NCBI RefSeq assembly: GCF_030815125.1
Contig: NZ_JAUSWH010000014.1
Coordinates: 1-64,000 of the forward strand
Length of the DNA stretch: 64,000 nucleotides
Source: Allorhizobium paknamense
GTDB taxonomy: Bacteria > Pseudomonadota > Alphaproteobacteria > Rhizobiales > Rhizobiaceae
Reading direction: 5' to 3'
Below the pieces are notes generated by a model that saw only the letters and a program-made list of their open reading frames with translations, had not been told where the DNA came from and did not search any database. The position numbers were made by a program, and so were the translations under genes. Shown here in pieces: positions 18,970 through 27,946 of the stretch. Positions within the stretch are counted from its first letter, which is position 1, and every line of letters begins with the position of its first letter.

Positions 18970-20963
18970 CCTGCGGCTCGCAATTGCGCCTCCTGATATT
19001 GTCCGGCAGCGACCAGATGCGTGACATCGAGGATCAGCGCCACGCTGCCATCGCCCAGAATGGTCGCGCCGGAGAAGGTCTGGACGTCATGATGCAGCTT
19101 GGACATGGATTTGATGACGGTCTGGTGGTCGCCGATGATCTGGTCCACCACCAGACCCACCCGCTCCTCGCCGGTGGAAATGATCACCACCTTCTGGTGG
19201 GGGTCCGGCACGGTTCCGGTGCCGAACAGGTCGCGCAGCCGGATGAAAGGCACGAGGCTGTCGCGCAGCGAAATGAAGTTGCGGTCGCGCGAGCGCAGGT
19301 CGTCGCCGGGCGAAAGCTCCAGGCATTCCTCCACCGCCGACAGCGGAATGACATAGGTGCCGGTGCCGACACGCACGAGCAGGCCGTCGATGATGGCAAG
19401 CGTCAGGGGAATGGACAGCGCGATTTCCGAACCGGCCCCGGGCGTGCTGGTCACGGTGATGGTGCCGCGTAGCGCCTCGACGGATTTCTTCACCACATCC
19501 ATGCCGACACCGCGCCCGGAGAGGTTGGTGATCTGCTGGGCGGTGGAAAAGCCCGGTTGGAAGATCATCTGCAAAAGATCCTGATCGCTGATCTGGGCAT
19601 TGGGCGCGATCATGCCCTGCGCTTCGGCCTTGGCGCGGACGCGCTGCCGGTCGATGCCGCGCCCGTCATCGCGGATCAGGATGGTGACATCGCCGCCGGA
19701 CTGGCGGGCGATGAGGGTAATGGTGCCGTGGGCGGACTTGCCTGCGGCCAGGCGGTCCTCCGGTTTTTCGATGCCGTGATCGCAGGAATTGCGCACCAGA
19801 TGCACCATGGGATCGGCCAGACGCTCGATCACCGCCTTGTCCACTTCGGTGCTCTCACCCTCCGTCACGAGGTCGATCTGCTTGCCGGTTTCGCGAGCAA
19901 GATCATGGATCAACCGGCGGAAACGGCCGAAGAGCTGGGTGATCGGCACCATGCGCAGCACCATCATAGTATCGCGCAGTTCGCCGGAAAGCCGCTCGAC
20001 ATCTTCCGAGACGGAACGCAGCAGGATATCGGCGCTGCCATTGGCAAGCTGGGACAGGCGGGACTGGGCAATGACCAGTTCGCCCACCCGGTCCATCAAC
20101 TCGTCCAGCCGTCCGGCGGGCACGCGAACATTTTCCGCGCTCTTGGCCTGTTTCTGGTCGAGCGGGGCGGACGGTCCCTTCTGAGCTTGAGCAACCGGCG
20201 GTTCGTTTTCAGCCTTGGGTAGGGATGTCCCGGCCTCGGCAGAAGGCGCGGTCTCTGTCTCTTCGGCAATCTCCAGCTGCATGTCGTCCATGACGAAAAG
20301 GAAGACATCCTCGATGTCGGAGCGCGGCTTGTCCGTGGTGAGCCGGATGGTCCAGGCAAGGTAAAGGCCCGTCGGATCAAGCGCGGCGAGATCGGGAAGG
20401 GTGGACGTATCCACCACCATGTCACACGGCCCGAGATCCCGCAGCTCATCGAGAAGGCCGAGCGGATTGGTGCCGTTGGCCATGGTGTTTTCGGCAAGCC
20501 GCATGCGGATCGTCCAGCGCCGGGGACCGTTGGCGACCGGTTTGGCGGTGGCCAGCGGCGCGGCCACCACGGCCCCGCGCGCCGCAACCGTGCCGCCAAC
20601 CGCTTCGTGCAGCCGGGCCAGCAGGACGTCGCCCGCCGCCTCGTGATCGCCGTTGGGGGTGGCGACCAGCGCCTTCATATGGTCCTGCGCGGCCAGAACC
20701 GCAGCGATCAATTCCTCCGAGGCCGCGACCTCGCCCTTGCGCACCCTGTCGAAGGCGCTTTCGCAATGATGGGTAAAGGCGGCCAGCGCCTCGAACCCGA
20801 ACATCGCGCCGGATCCCTTCAAGGTATGGAGACCCCGAAAGACGGCGTCGATCTGCTGCTGGTCGCCCGGATTGTGCAGCAGGTCCAGGAGGCCGCTTTC
20901 GATCTGCTCGAAAAGCTCGCCCGCCTCCGTCCTGAAAACCTGAACGGGATCCGTGTGTGTCAT
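18966..20963 (-). CDS. cheA: chemotaxis histidine kinase CheA
   Basis: The 665-residue kinase phosphorylates CheY and CheB. Domains: Hpt (1-125) with phosphoacceptor His46 in LHTLKGSGAMFGF; a variable P2-like region (about 145-240); a Pro/Ala-rich linker; dimerisation helices (about 278-345); the ATP-binding domain with N-box HLVRNSCDHGIE (Asn392), RDDGRGID and GRGVGMDVV; and a C-terminal CheW-like regulatory domain (about 530-660). Gene junctions on both sides overlap by four bases (ATGA), typical of coupled translation. Confidence 0.97.
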   Translation of the reverse strand: MTHTDPVQVFRTEAGELFEQIESGLLDLLHNPGDQQQIDAVFRGLHTLKGSGAMFGFEALAAFTHHCESAFDRVRKGEVAASEELIAAVLAAQDHMKALVATPNGDHEAAGDVLLARLHEAVGGTVAARGAVVAAPLATAKPVANGPRRWTIRMRLAENTMANGTNPLGLLDELRDLGPCDMVVDTSTLPDLAALDPTGLYLAWTIRLTTDKPRSDIEDVFLFVMDDMQLEIAEETETAPSAEAGTSLPKAENEPPVAQAQKGPSAPLDQKQAKSAENVRVPAGRLDELMDRVGELVIAQSRLSQLANGSADILLRSVSEDVERLSGELRDTMMVLRMVPITQLFGRFRRLIHDLARETGKQIDLVTEGESTEVDKAVIERLADPMVHLVRNSCDHGIEKPEDRLAAGKSAHGTITLIARQSGGDVTILIRDDGRGIDRQRVRAKAEAQGMIAPNAQISDQDLLQMIFQPGFSTAQQITNLSGRGVGMDVVKKSVEALRGTITVTSTPGAGSEIALSIPLTLAIIDGLLVRVGTGTYVIPLSAVEECLELSPGDDLRSRDRNFISLRDSLVPFIRLRDLFGTGTVPDPHQKVVIISTGEERVGLVVDQIIGDHQTVIKSMSKLHHDVQTFSGATILGDGSVALILDVTHLVAAGQYQEAQLRAAG

Positions 20964-21328
20964 TTGCCGAGAACCTTGCGGGTGATCTTGACCAGCTGGT
21001 CGGCGTCGAAGGGCTTGGTGATCCAGCCGGTCGCTCCGGCAGCCTTGGCGCGGCTCTTCATGTCCATGTCGGATTCGGTCGTGAGGAAGATGATCGGCAC
21101 GCCCGTATGGGCAGGCGAGCGACGCAACGCCTCGATCATCGACAGGCCATTCATATTGGGCATGTTGAGATCGGTCACGATGAGATCGAACTGACCGGCC
21201 TTGGCCTTGTTCAGCCCGTCGAGCCCGTCCACCGCCTCGGTCACGCGGTAGCCGGCATTGGTCAGGGCGATTTTAGTGGTCATGCGGACGCTGGCGGAAT
21301 CGTCAACGGTGAGAATATGGGCGCTCAT
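20960..21328 (-). CDS. cheY: single-domain response regulator CheY
   Basis: A 122-residue receiver domain: Asp9/Asp10, phosphoacceptor Asp53 in VTDLNMPNMNG, Thr84 in FLTTES and Lys105 in TKPF. It has no output domain. As part of this operon it is the direct output, whether on flagellar motors or another target. It overlaps cheA and the STAS gene by four bases each. Confidence 0.95.
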   Translation of the reverse strand: MSAHILTVDDSASVRMTTKIALTNAGYRVTEAVDGLDGLNKAKAGQFDLIVTDLNMPNMNGLSMIEALRRSPAHTGVPIIFLTTESDMDMKSRAKAAGATGWITKPFDADQLVKITRKVLGK

Positions 21329-21651
21329 GCGATGTCCTTTCGATCAGACCAGAAAGAAGAGAGGTTATGATCCCGGCTTTCGAGAAAGCCGCTGCGTTTC
21401 AACACGTCGAGCAGCGCGCCGCCGGGAGGGCTATCAAGGGAAAGCACGAGACCGCGCCGGGCCGCGGTGATGCGGGCAGCCTCGACGAGTTGCAGGAAGC
21501 TCAGATCGACCTCGGCATCCTCGGGAACGGCGAGCGAGACGCGCGATGACGAGGAAAGCGCCTCCAGCAGCAGTTCCTTCACCGCCTGCGCCTGACGGAT
21601 CGTCAACATCCGGGGAAGAACAACGGGAGTTGTGGCCGTGCTTGCGGTCAT
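21325..21651 (-). CDS. STAS-domain protein heading the che operon
   Basis: A 108-residue protein resembling a STAS/SpoIIAA-like domain: LPRMLTIRQAQAVKELLLEAL, then AEVDLSFLQLVEAARITAARRG and LDVLKRSGFLESRDHN. The usual DxSGL-type phosphosite is not obvious; VDLSFLQL sits at its place and keeps Asp and Ser. It is the first gene of the operon and overlaps cheY by four bases. STAS proteins next to che genes are seen in some alternative chemosensory systems, where they may link to other outputs. Its partner is unknown. Confidence 0.75.
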   Translation of the reverse strand: MTASTATTPVVLPRMLTIRQAQAVKELLLEALSSSSRVSLAVPEDAEVDLSFLQLVEAARITAARRGLVLSLDSPPGGALLDVLKRSGFLESRDHNLSSFWSDRKDIA

Positions 21652-22186
21652 GACACACCTTCACACAGCCGGAAAAAACAAGGGATGAGCCGCCCGAACA
21701 GGGCGGCAATGGTCGATGAAAACACCATTCACAGGCTTTGCCCCACGCTTGTGCATTGGCGCATGGCTGAAGCGCCGCGCCGCGCCGAGGAGGGCCGCGG
21801 CGCGCCTGCTTGAGCGAAGCGCGCTGTCGATGTACGAAATTCTTCAGGCCCCGCCGCTTCATGCCGCAGGTTGTAGCGAGATCCCCCTCGCGTTGAGCAG
21901 ACTGTTGCGCCCGCAAGTTAACATTGCGCTAACATAGGAGGGGCGCTGCCACAAAAAATTGTATTTTCGGAATGTTTTAAATCATGAGAATTCTAATAAG
22001 CCTATGATTCAAAAGGAAGAAATCAAAAATTTTCCTTTTAAATCAAAGACCGCCCAAATTTGAGTATTTTCCTACATTTTAATGTATTTGATTAGTTGTA
22101 ACTGCAATTCGCAATCTTGCCCCAGTTCGGGAGAGATTCCCGCCTGGATTTTACCGGTTTTGGAGCAAAGCGGGAGCGCAGGCGCT
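21652..22186. other. intergenic region between che operon and putR, no gene seen
   Basis: The 535-bp gap contains the presumed che promoter on the minus strand, a GC-rich inverted repeat near 21772-21806, and an A/T-rich stretch (21955-22100). No ORF with a plausible ribosome site was found. A one-mismatch CtrA-like sequence is at 21918-21933. Confidence 0.4.
21918..21933 (-). promoter_or_regulatory. possible CtrA half-degenerate box upstream of che operon
   Basis: TTAA, seven bases, CTAAC: one mismatch from the full CtrA consensus, about 270 bp before the STAS start. CtrA controls chemotaxis and flagellar genes in several alphaproteobacteria. The distance and the mismatch make this a weak call. 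Confidence 0.25.
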
Positions 22187-22660
22187 TCACGATCGCCCGA
22201 ATTCCTTCACCGCCTGCATCACGACATAGGTCGATGTATTGGACACATGCGGCAGGCTGGAGATCTTTTCGCCCAGCACCTGACGATAGCGGCGAATATC
22301 GGTGGTGCGAACCTTCAGGAGATAGTCGAAGGACCCTGCGATCATGTGGCATTCTTCCACTTCCCGGATCTTGCGCACCGCCCTGTTGAATTCACCCAGT
22401 GCCGCTTCGCGCGTATCGGAAAGCTTCACCTCGGCAAAGGCGACGTGATCGAGCCCGAATTTCTGCGCATCCAGCACGGCCCGGAAACCGAGGATATACC
22501 CCTCTTCCATCAACCGCTTCAGACGAAGCTGACAGGGTGTTTTCGAAAGACCGACCCGCTCGGACAGCTCGGTGATCGACATGCGGCCATCCTCGGACAA
22601 AAGATCGACGATCTTGCGATCAAACTGGTCTAATTCACCAGAAACAGCCGATTTCTTCAT
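22187..22660 (-). CDS. putR: Lrp/AsnC-family activator of proline catabolism
   Basis: A 157-residue Lrp-type regulator: N-terminal helix-turn-helix (LDQFDRKIVDLLSEDGRMSITELSERVGLSKTPCQLRLKRL) and a C-terminal RAM ligand-binding domain (DHVAFAEVKLSD to NTSTYVVMQAVKEF). It is divergent from putA, the arrangement of PutR, which activates putA in response to proline in Agrobacterium and Rhodobacter. Three in-frame ATGs occur (22672, 22663, 22660); the last is preferred because GGGGA lies five bases before it. Confidence 0.9.
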   Translation of the reverse strand: MKKSAVSGELDQFDRKIVDLLSEDGRMSITELSERVGLSKTPCQLRLKRLMEEGYILGFRAVLDAQKFGLDHVAFAEVKLSDTREAALGEFNRAVRKIREVEECHMIAGSFDYLLKVRTTDIRRYRQVLGEKISSLPHVSNTSTYVVMQAVKEFGRS

Positions 22661-22677
22661 CATATTCCCCATATATT

Positions 22678-22698
22678 GGATTTTAATAGGGAAAATCC
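22678..22698. promoter_or_regulatory. inverted repeat in putR-putA divergent region, possible operator
   Basis: GGATTTT and AAAATCC face each other across seven bases between the divergent putR and putA genes. Lrp-type regulators bind A/T-rich dyads, so PutR is the natural candidate. No binding data can be read from sequence. Confidence 0.4.
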
Positions 22699-22807
22699 TC
22701 CATAAATCGCTTTATTTCAAGATCTGCTTTTATCCGAGCCTCATGCTAGGCTGTGCGCAAGATCATATCCCTCATCATCCTCGTGTTTTGAAGGCAGGAA
22801 GTGCGCC

Positions 22808-25800
22808 ATGAACCAGGCCGTCGTCCGCGACCAAGCGAAAGAGCGTTCCAATCCCTTTGCGCGCTTCGCGCCACCCATTCGCCCGCAAACGCCGTTGCGG
22901 CTTGCCATCACGGACGCCTATCGCCGCCGGGAGGCCGAATGTCTTGCGCCCCTGCTTGAGGCCGCCAGCGTGACTGCCGAGCAGCGCCGCGCGATTGCCG
23001 CAACCGCGCGCGGGCTGATTGTGGCGCTGCGCGCCAAGCACCGCGGCTCGGGCGTGGAGGGACTTGTGCATGAATATTCGCTCTCCTCGCAGGAGGGCGT
23101 GGCGCTGATGTGTCTGGCGGAAGCCTTGCTGCGCATTCCCGACGACGCCACGCGCGATGCCCTGATCCGCGACAAGATTGCCGAAGGTGACTGGAAGGCA
23201 CATCTCGGCGGAGGCCGCTCCCTCTTCGTCAACGCTGCCACCTGGGGCCTGGTCGTGACCGGCAAGCTGACATCCACCGTCAATGACCGCAGCCTTTCGG
23301 CAGCGCTCACCCGGCTGATTGCCCGCTGCGGCGAACCGGTGATCCGCCGGGGCGTGGACATGGCCATGCGGATGATGGGCGAGCAGTTCGTGACCGGCGA
23401 AACCATCGAGGAGGCGCTGAAGCGGGCCCGCACGCTGGAAGCGCGCGGCTTCCGCTATTCCTACGACATGCTGGGCGAGGCGGCGACCACCGCCGCCGAT
23501 GCCGAGCGCTATTACCGCGATTACGAGCAGGCCATCCATGCCATCGGCAAGGCCGCCGCCGGGCGCGGCGTCTATGATGGTCCCGGCATTTCCATCAAGC
23601 TGTCGGCGCTGCATCCGCGCTATGCCCGCGCCAAGGCCGAGCGGGTGATGGGCGAGCTTCTGCCGAAGGTGAAGGCGCTGGCGGTGCTGGCCAAAGGCTA
23701 TGATATCGGCCTCAATATCGATGCAGAAGAGGCCGACCGGCTGGAGCTTTCGCTGGACCTGCTGGAAGAACTCTGCCTCGACCCCGGCCTTTCCCTCTGG
23801 AACGGCATGGGTTTTGTGGTGCAGGCCTATGGCAAGCGCTGCCCCTTCGTGCTGGATTTCATCATCGACCTTGCCCGCCGCGCCAAGCGCCGCATCATGG
23901 TGCGGCTGGTGAAAGGCGCCTATTGGGACGCGGAAATCAAGCGCGCCCAACTGGACGGGCTGGAGGATTTTCCGGTCTTCACCCGCAAGGTCCATACGGA
24001 TGTGTCCTACATTGCCTGCGCCCGCAAACTGCTGGCCGCGCGCGATGTCATCTTCCCGCAATTCGCCACCCACAATGCCCAGACGCTGGCGACGATCCAC
24101 CATCTGGCGGGTCCTGATTTCGAGACAGGCTCCTACGAATTCCAGTGCCTGCACGGCATGGGCGAGCCGCTTTACGACGAGGTGGTCGGGGCGAACAAGC
24201 TCGACCGGCCCTGCCGCATCTATGCCCCTGTCGGCACGCATGAAACGCTGCTCGCCTATCTGGTGCGGCGGCTTCTGGAAAACGGCGCCAACTCCTCCTT
24301 CGTCAATCGCATTGCCGATCCGGGTGTTTCCGTGGAGGACCTGGTGGCCGATCCGGTGGAGCTGGTCCGCGCCATGGCCAACCCCGGTGACAAGCATGAC
24401 CGGATCGCCCTGCCCGCCGATCTCTTCGGAGCCTCACGCCGCAATTCCGCAGGGCTTGATCTGTCCAGCGAAACCACACTGGCCCAGCTGACCGATGCAC
24501 TGATGCAGAGTGCCGCGATGGACTGGACAGCGGAGCCCGTGCTGGCCGCCGGTTATCACACAGGCACGGCGCGCGCGGTGCTCAATCCCGGGGACCATCA
24601 GGACAAGGTCGGCACGGTGGTCGAGGCCAGCGAGGCCCAGGCGGCAGAGGCCGTTGCCGCCGCCCGTGACGCCGTTGCCCGCTGGTCTGCCGTGCCGCCT
24701 GCCGAGCGAGCCGCAGCACTGGAGCGCGCCGCCGACAGCATGGAAGCCCGCCTGCCGGTGCTTCTCGGGCTGATCATGCGCGAGGCAGGCAAATCCGCAC
24801 CGAATGCCATTGCCGAGGTGCGCGAGGCGGTCGACTTCCTGCGTTACTACGCCGAGCAGGCCCGCAAGACCCTGGGCGCTATCCATGGACCGCTGGGCCC
24901 GATCGTCTGCATCAGCCCCTGGAACTTTCCGCTGGCCATCTTCACCGGCCAGATTGCCGCAGCGCTGGTGGCGGGCAATCCGGTCCTGGCAAAGCCTGCG
25001 GAGGAAACGCCGCTGATTGCGGCGGAGGCCGTGCGCCTTCTGCACGAGGCGGGGATTGCCCGTGAGGTGCTGCAACTGTTGCCGGGCGATGGCCGGATCG
25101 GGGCCGCGCTTGTCGGCGCGGACGGTGTGGCGGGCGTGATGTTCACCGGCTCGACCGAGGTTGCCAAGCTGATCCAGAAACAGCTTGGCAACCGGCTTTT
25201 GCCGAACGGCAAGCCCATTCCGCTGATTGCGGAAACCGGCGGGCAGAATGCGATGATCGTCGATTCCTCGGCGCTGGCCGAACAGGTGGTGGCGGACGTG
25301 ATCGCCTCTGCCTTCGACAGCGCCGGTCAACGCTGCTCGGCCCTGCGCGTGCTCTGCCTGCAGGAAGAGGTTGCAGACCGCATCCTGACCATGCTGAAAG
25401 GGGCGCTGCACGAATTGACGCTCGGCCCGACCACGCGGCTTTCCGTGGATATCGGCCCTGTCATTTCCGCCGAGGCCAAGGCCACCATCGAGGCGCATAT
25501 TTCGGCGATGCGGGCAAAGGGCCGGTCTGTCGAGCAGATTGGCACTGGCGCCGGAACGGAGCATGGTACCTTCGTGCCGCCCACCATCATCGAGATCGAG
25601 GCGCTTTCGGATCTCAGCCGCGAAGTCTTCGGGCCGGTCCTGCATGTGCTGCGCTATCAGCGCCGCGACCTCGACCGGCTGATCGATGCGATCAACGCCA
25701 CCGGCTATGGCCTGACGTTTGGCCTGCATACACGGCTGGACGAGACCATCGCCCATGTCACGAGCCGGGTGAAGGCCGGCAATCTCTACATCAACCGCAA

Positions 25801-26512
25801 CATTATCGGCGCGGTGGTCGGCGTGCAGCCCTTTGGCGGACGCGGCCTTTCCGGCACCGGGCCGAAAGCGGGCGGCCCGCTTTATCTGGGCCGGCTGGTG
25901 GAAACGCCGCCGGTGCCGCCCCGGCACAGTTCGGTTCATACGGATCAGGGATTGCTGGATTTCGCGCGTTTTCTGGAAACGGAAGGCGAAGACGACGAGG
26001 CGGAGATCGCCCGCAATCTGGGCAGCATCTCGGCGCTTAATCTGGCGCAGGAACTGCCCGGACCGGTGGGAGAGCGCAATCTCTACGCCCTGCATCCACG
26101 CGGGCGCATTCTCCTCGTACCCCGCACGCTCACCGGGCTTTACCGGCAACTGGCCGCCTGCCTCGCCACCGGCAATAGCGCAATCGTGGATGTCACGGCT
26201 CTTGGCTCCAGCGTCCTCGACCGGTTGCCGCAGTCGCTGAAGCTGCGGGTGAACAGCGTCAGCCGCGATGGATGGGCGAAGGCCGTACACTTTGCCGGTG
26301 CACTCCTGGAAGCGGAAGGCGAAGAACTGATTGCCCTGAACAAGGCCATTGCCGATCTGCCGGGTCCGCTGGTACTGGTGCAGGCCGCGTCCAGCGAAGC
26401 GATCAGCCGAGATACAGACGCCTATTGCCTGAACTGGCTGGTCGAGGAAGTCTCCGTTTCGACCAACACCGCCGCCGCTGGCGGCAATGCCAGCCTGATG
26501 GCGATCGGGTAG
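22808..26512 (+). CDS. putA: bifunctional proline dehydrogenase / glutamate semialdehyde dehydrogenase PutA
   Basis: PutA oxidises proline to glutamate, channelling the P5C intermediate. The 1,234-residue protein has a PutA arm (1-160), an FAD-dependent proline dehydrogenase barrel (about 165-485, including YDGPGISIKLSALHPRY and VRLVKGAYWDAEIK), and a P5C dehydrogenase domain (about 560-1010) with catalytic Cys843 in FDSAGQRCSALRVL and Glu809 in ETGGQNAMI. A C-terminal ALDH-like extension follows. There is no N-terminal ribbon-helix-helix, so it is not self-regulating; the divergent PutR fits this. Membrane association for electron transfer to quinone is a family property. Confidence 0.97.
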   Translation: MNQAVVRDQAKERSNPFARFAPPIRPQTPLRLAITDAYRRREAECLAPLLEAASVTAEQRRAIAATARGLIVALRAKHRGSGVEGLVHEYSLSSQEGVALMCLAEALLRIPDDATRDALIRDKIAEGDWKAHLGGGRSLFVNAATWGLVVTGKLTSTVNDRSLSAALTRLIARCGEPVIRRGVDMAMRMMGEQFVTGETIEEALKRARTLEARGFRYSYDMLGEAATTAADAERYYRDYEQAIHAIGKAAAGRGVYDGPGISIKLSALHPRYARAKAERVMGELLPKVKALAVLAKGYDIGLNIDAEEADRLELSLDLLEELCLDPGLSLWNGMGFVVQAYGKRCPFVLDFIIDLARRAKRRIMVRLVKGAYWDAEIKRAQLDGLEDFPVFTRKVHTDVSYIACARKLLAARDVIFPQFATHNAQTLATIHHLAGPDFETGSYEFQCLHGMGEPLYDEVVGANKLDRPCRIYAPVGTHETLLAYLVRRLLENGANSSFVNRIADPGVSVEDLVADPVELVRAMANPGDKHDRIALPADLFGASRRNSAGLDLSSETTLAQLTDALMQSAAMDWTAEPVLAAGYHTGTARAVLNPGDHQDKVGTVVEASEAQAAEAVAAARDAVARWSAVPPAERAAALERAADSMEARLPVLLGLIMREAGKSAPNAIAEVREAVDFLRYYAEQARKTLGAIHGPLGPIVCISPWNFPLAIFTGQIAAALVAGNPVLAKPAEETPLIAAEAVRLLHEAGIAREVLQLLPGDGRIGAALVGADGVAGVMFTGSTEVAKLIQKQLGNRLLPNGKPIPLIAETGGQNAMIVDSSALAEQVVADVIASAFDSAGQRCSALRVLCLQEEVADRILTMLKGALHELTLGPTTRLSVDIGPVISAEAKATIEAHISAMRAKGRSVEQIGTGAGTEHGTFVPPTIIEIEALSDLSREVFGPVLHVLRYQRRDLDRLIDAINATGYGLTFGLHTRLDETIAHVTSRVKAGNLYINRNIIGAVVGVQPFGGRGLSGTGPKAGGPLYLGRLVETPPVPPRHSSVHTDQGLLDFARFLETEGEDDEAEIARNLGSISALNLAQELPGPVGERNLYALHPRGRILLVPRTLTGLYRQLAACLATGNSAIVDVTALGSSVLDRLPQSLKLRVNSVSRDGWAKAVHFAGALLEAEGEELIALNKAIADLPGPLVLVQAASSEAISRDTDAYCLNWLVEEVSVSTNTAAAGGNASLMAIG

Positions 26513-26529
26513 AAAATCGGGTCTGCATG

Positions 26530-26606
26530 CCTTGCTGGAGCTGAAAACAAAACATTTCCAGGAAGAGTGTCATCGCGGTTTTCCGTCCGGACATATTCCA
26601 GCAAGG
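26530..26606 (-). repeat. family A mosaic element, diverged, with flanking inverted repeat
   Basis: The constant module is recognisable (ACATTTCCAGGAAGAGTG, then CGGTTTTCCGTCCGGACAT) and is bracketed by CCTTGCTGGA (26530-26539) and TCCAGCAAGG (26597-26606). It sits between putA and the flavoprotein gene. Confidence 0.6.
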
Positions 26607-26619
26607 AAGACGGCAGGGC

Positions 26620-27861
26620 ATGCAGCGTAAGACAATTGCGATCATTGGCGGCGGACCTGCCGGTCTGATGGCGGCGGAAACGGTGGCCGGACAGGGCCAT
26701 GAAGTCACGGTATACGACGCCATGCCCACCATGGGCCGGAAGTTTCTGCTGGCGGGCAAATCCGGCCTCAACCTCACCCATTCCGAGGACTATGCGCGGT
26801 TTCGGGACCGCTACGGTGCGGCAAGCCCGGCCTTGCGGGCAGCACTCGATGATTTTACGCCGCAGCAGGTCTCAGCCTGGGCGGAGGGTCTGGGCCAGGA
26901 GGTGTTCACAGGTTCTTCAGGCCGCGTCTTTCCCAAGGTCATGAAGGCCTCTCCACTGCTCAGGCAATGGTTGAAGCGGCTGGAAGCGGAAGGGGTGCAA
27001 CTCCTCACCCGGCATCGCTGGACCGGCTTTGAGGGAGCGGCTTTGCGCTTTTTAACCCCAGCCGGTGAAAGCATCGTCCAGGCGGACGCCACGCTGCTGG
27101 CGCTTGGCGGCGCAAGCTGGCCGAAGCTCGGCTCGGATGCCGCCTGGACACAGCCTTTGCAGCAGGCAGGCGTCCGCATTGCCCCCTTCCGGCCTGCCAA
27201 TTGCGGCTTCGATGTTGCGTGGAGTGACCATTTCATAAGCCGCTTTGCCGGCATGCCGGTAAAGGCCGTCGCCGGAACTTCGGCTGCGGGCCGCATTCAG
27301 GGCGAATTCGTGATTTCCCGGCACGGGATAGAGGGAAGCCTTGTCTATGCCCATGCGGCAGCCCTCCGCGATGGGCTGGAACAGGGTGAAACGGCCTGGC
27401 TTCTGGACCTTGCACCGGGACGCAAGGCTGAGAAAATCGCCGCCGACCTCAACCGTCAACCCGCCAAGGCCAGCCTCTCCAACCGCCTGCGCAAGGCTGC
27501 CGGGCTGGACGGCGTGAAGCTGGCGCTGCTGCGCGAACGGGCACCTGACATGGCCAGCCTCGACGCCAGTCAATTGGCCGATCTGATCAAGGCGCTGCCT
27601 GTGCCCCTCATCCGGCCCAGGCCCATCGCGGAGGCGATCTCTTCAGCGGGCGGCGTGCTGCTCAGCGAATTGACAGACGGTTATATGCTGGCACAGCGAC
27701 CGGGCCTGTTCCTCGCCGGGGAAATGCTCGATTGGGAAGCACCCACCGGCGGCTACCTGCTGACCGCCTGTTTCGCCACCGGCAGGGCTGCCGGAAAAGC
27801 AATGCTGGCCTGGCTTCAGGACACCCCCTTGTCAAAGGCCGAGAGCAACACGACATCCTGA
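26620..27861 (+). CDS. HI0933/BaiN-like NAD(P)/FAD-dependent oxidoreductase
   Basis: A 413-residue flavoprotein with the Rossmann FAD motif GGGPAGLMAAE at residues 9-19, followed by GRKFLLAGKSGLNLTHSED, the hallmark of the HI0933 family (TIGR03862-like in alphaproteobacteria). The C-terminal FAD segment is LFLAGEMLDWEAPTGGYLLTACFATGRAAG. Substrates are poorly known; relatives reduce bile acid intermediates or tellurite-type substrates in other bacteria. The ATG at 26620 follows the repeat element; GGAAGACGGCAGG is just upstream. Confidence 0.88.
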   Translation: MQRKTIAIIGGGPAGLMAAETVAGQGHEVTVYDAMPTMGRKFLLAGKSGLNLTHSEDYARFRDRYGAASPALRAALDDFTPQQVSAWAEGLGQEVFTGSSGRVFPKVMKASPLLRQWLKRLEAEGVQLLTRHRWTGFEGAALRFLTPAGESIVQADATLLALGGASWPKLGSDAAWTQPLQQAGVRIAPFRPANCGFDVAWSDHFISRFAGMPVKAVAGTSAAGRIQGEFVISRHGIEGSLVYAHAAALRDGLEQGETAWLLDLAPGRKAEKIAADLNRQPAKASLSNRLRKAAGLDGVKLALLRERAPDMASLDASQLADLIKALPVPLIRPRPIAEAISSAGGVLLSELTDGYMLAQRPGLFLAGEMLDWEAPTGGYLLTACFATGRAAGKAMLAWLQDTPLSKAESNTTS

Positions 27862-27946
27862 TAGTACCGTGTCCGGCCTTGTATTTTGCCGGACCTCAGG
27901 CAAACTGTCATGACTTTGTCATGGACGCAGCAGCCAAGGAGCCGTG

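Noticed and set aside
22775..26290. Two long open frames antisense to putA (540 and 618 codons)
   Set aside because: They mirror the high-GC codon pattern of putA, match no family I know, and have no ribosome site; the sense strand encodes a full PutA.
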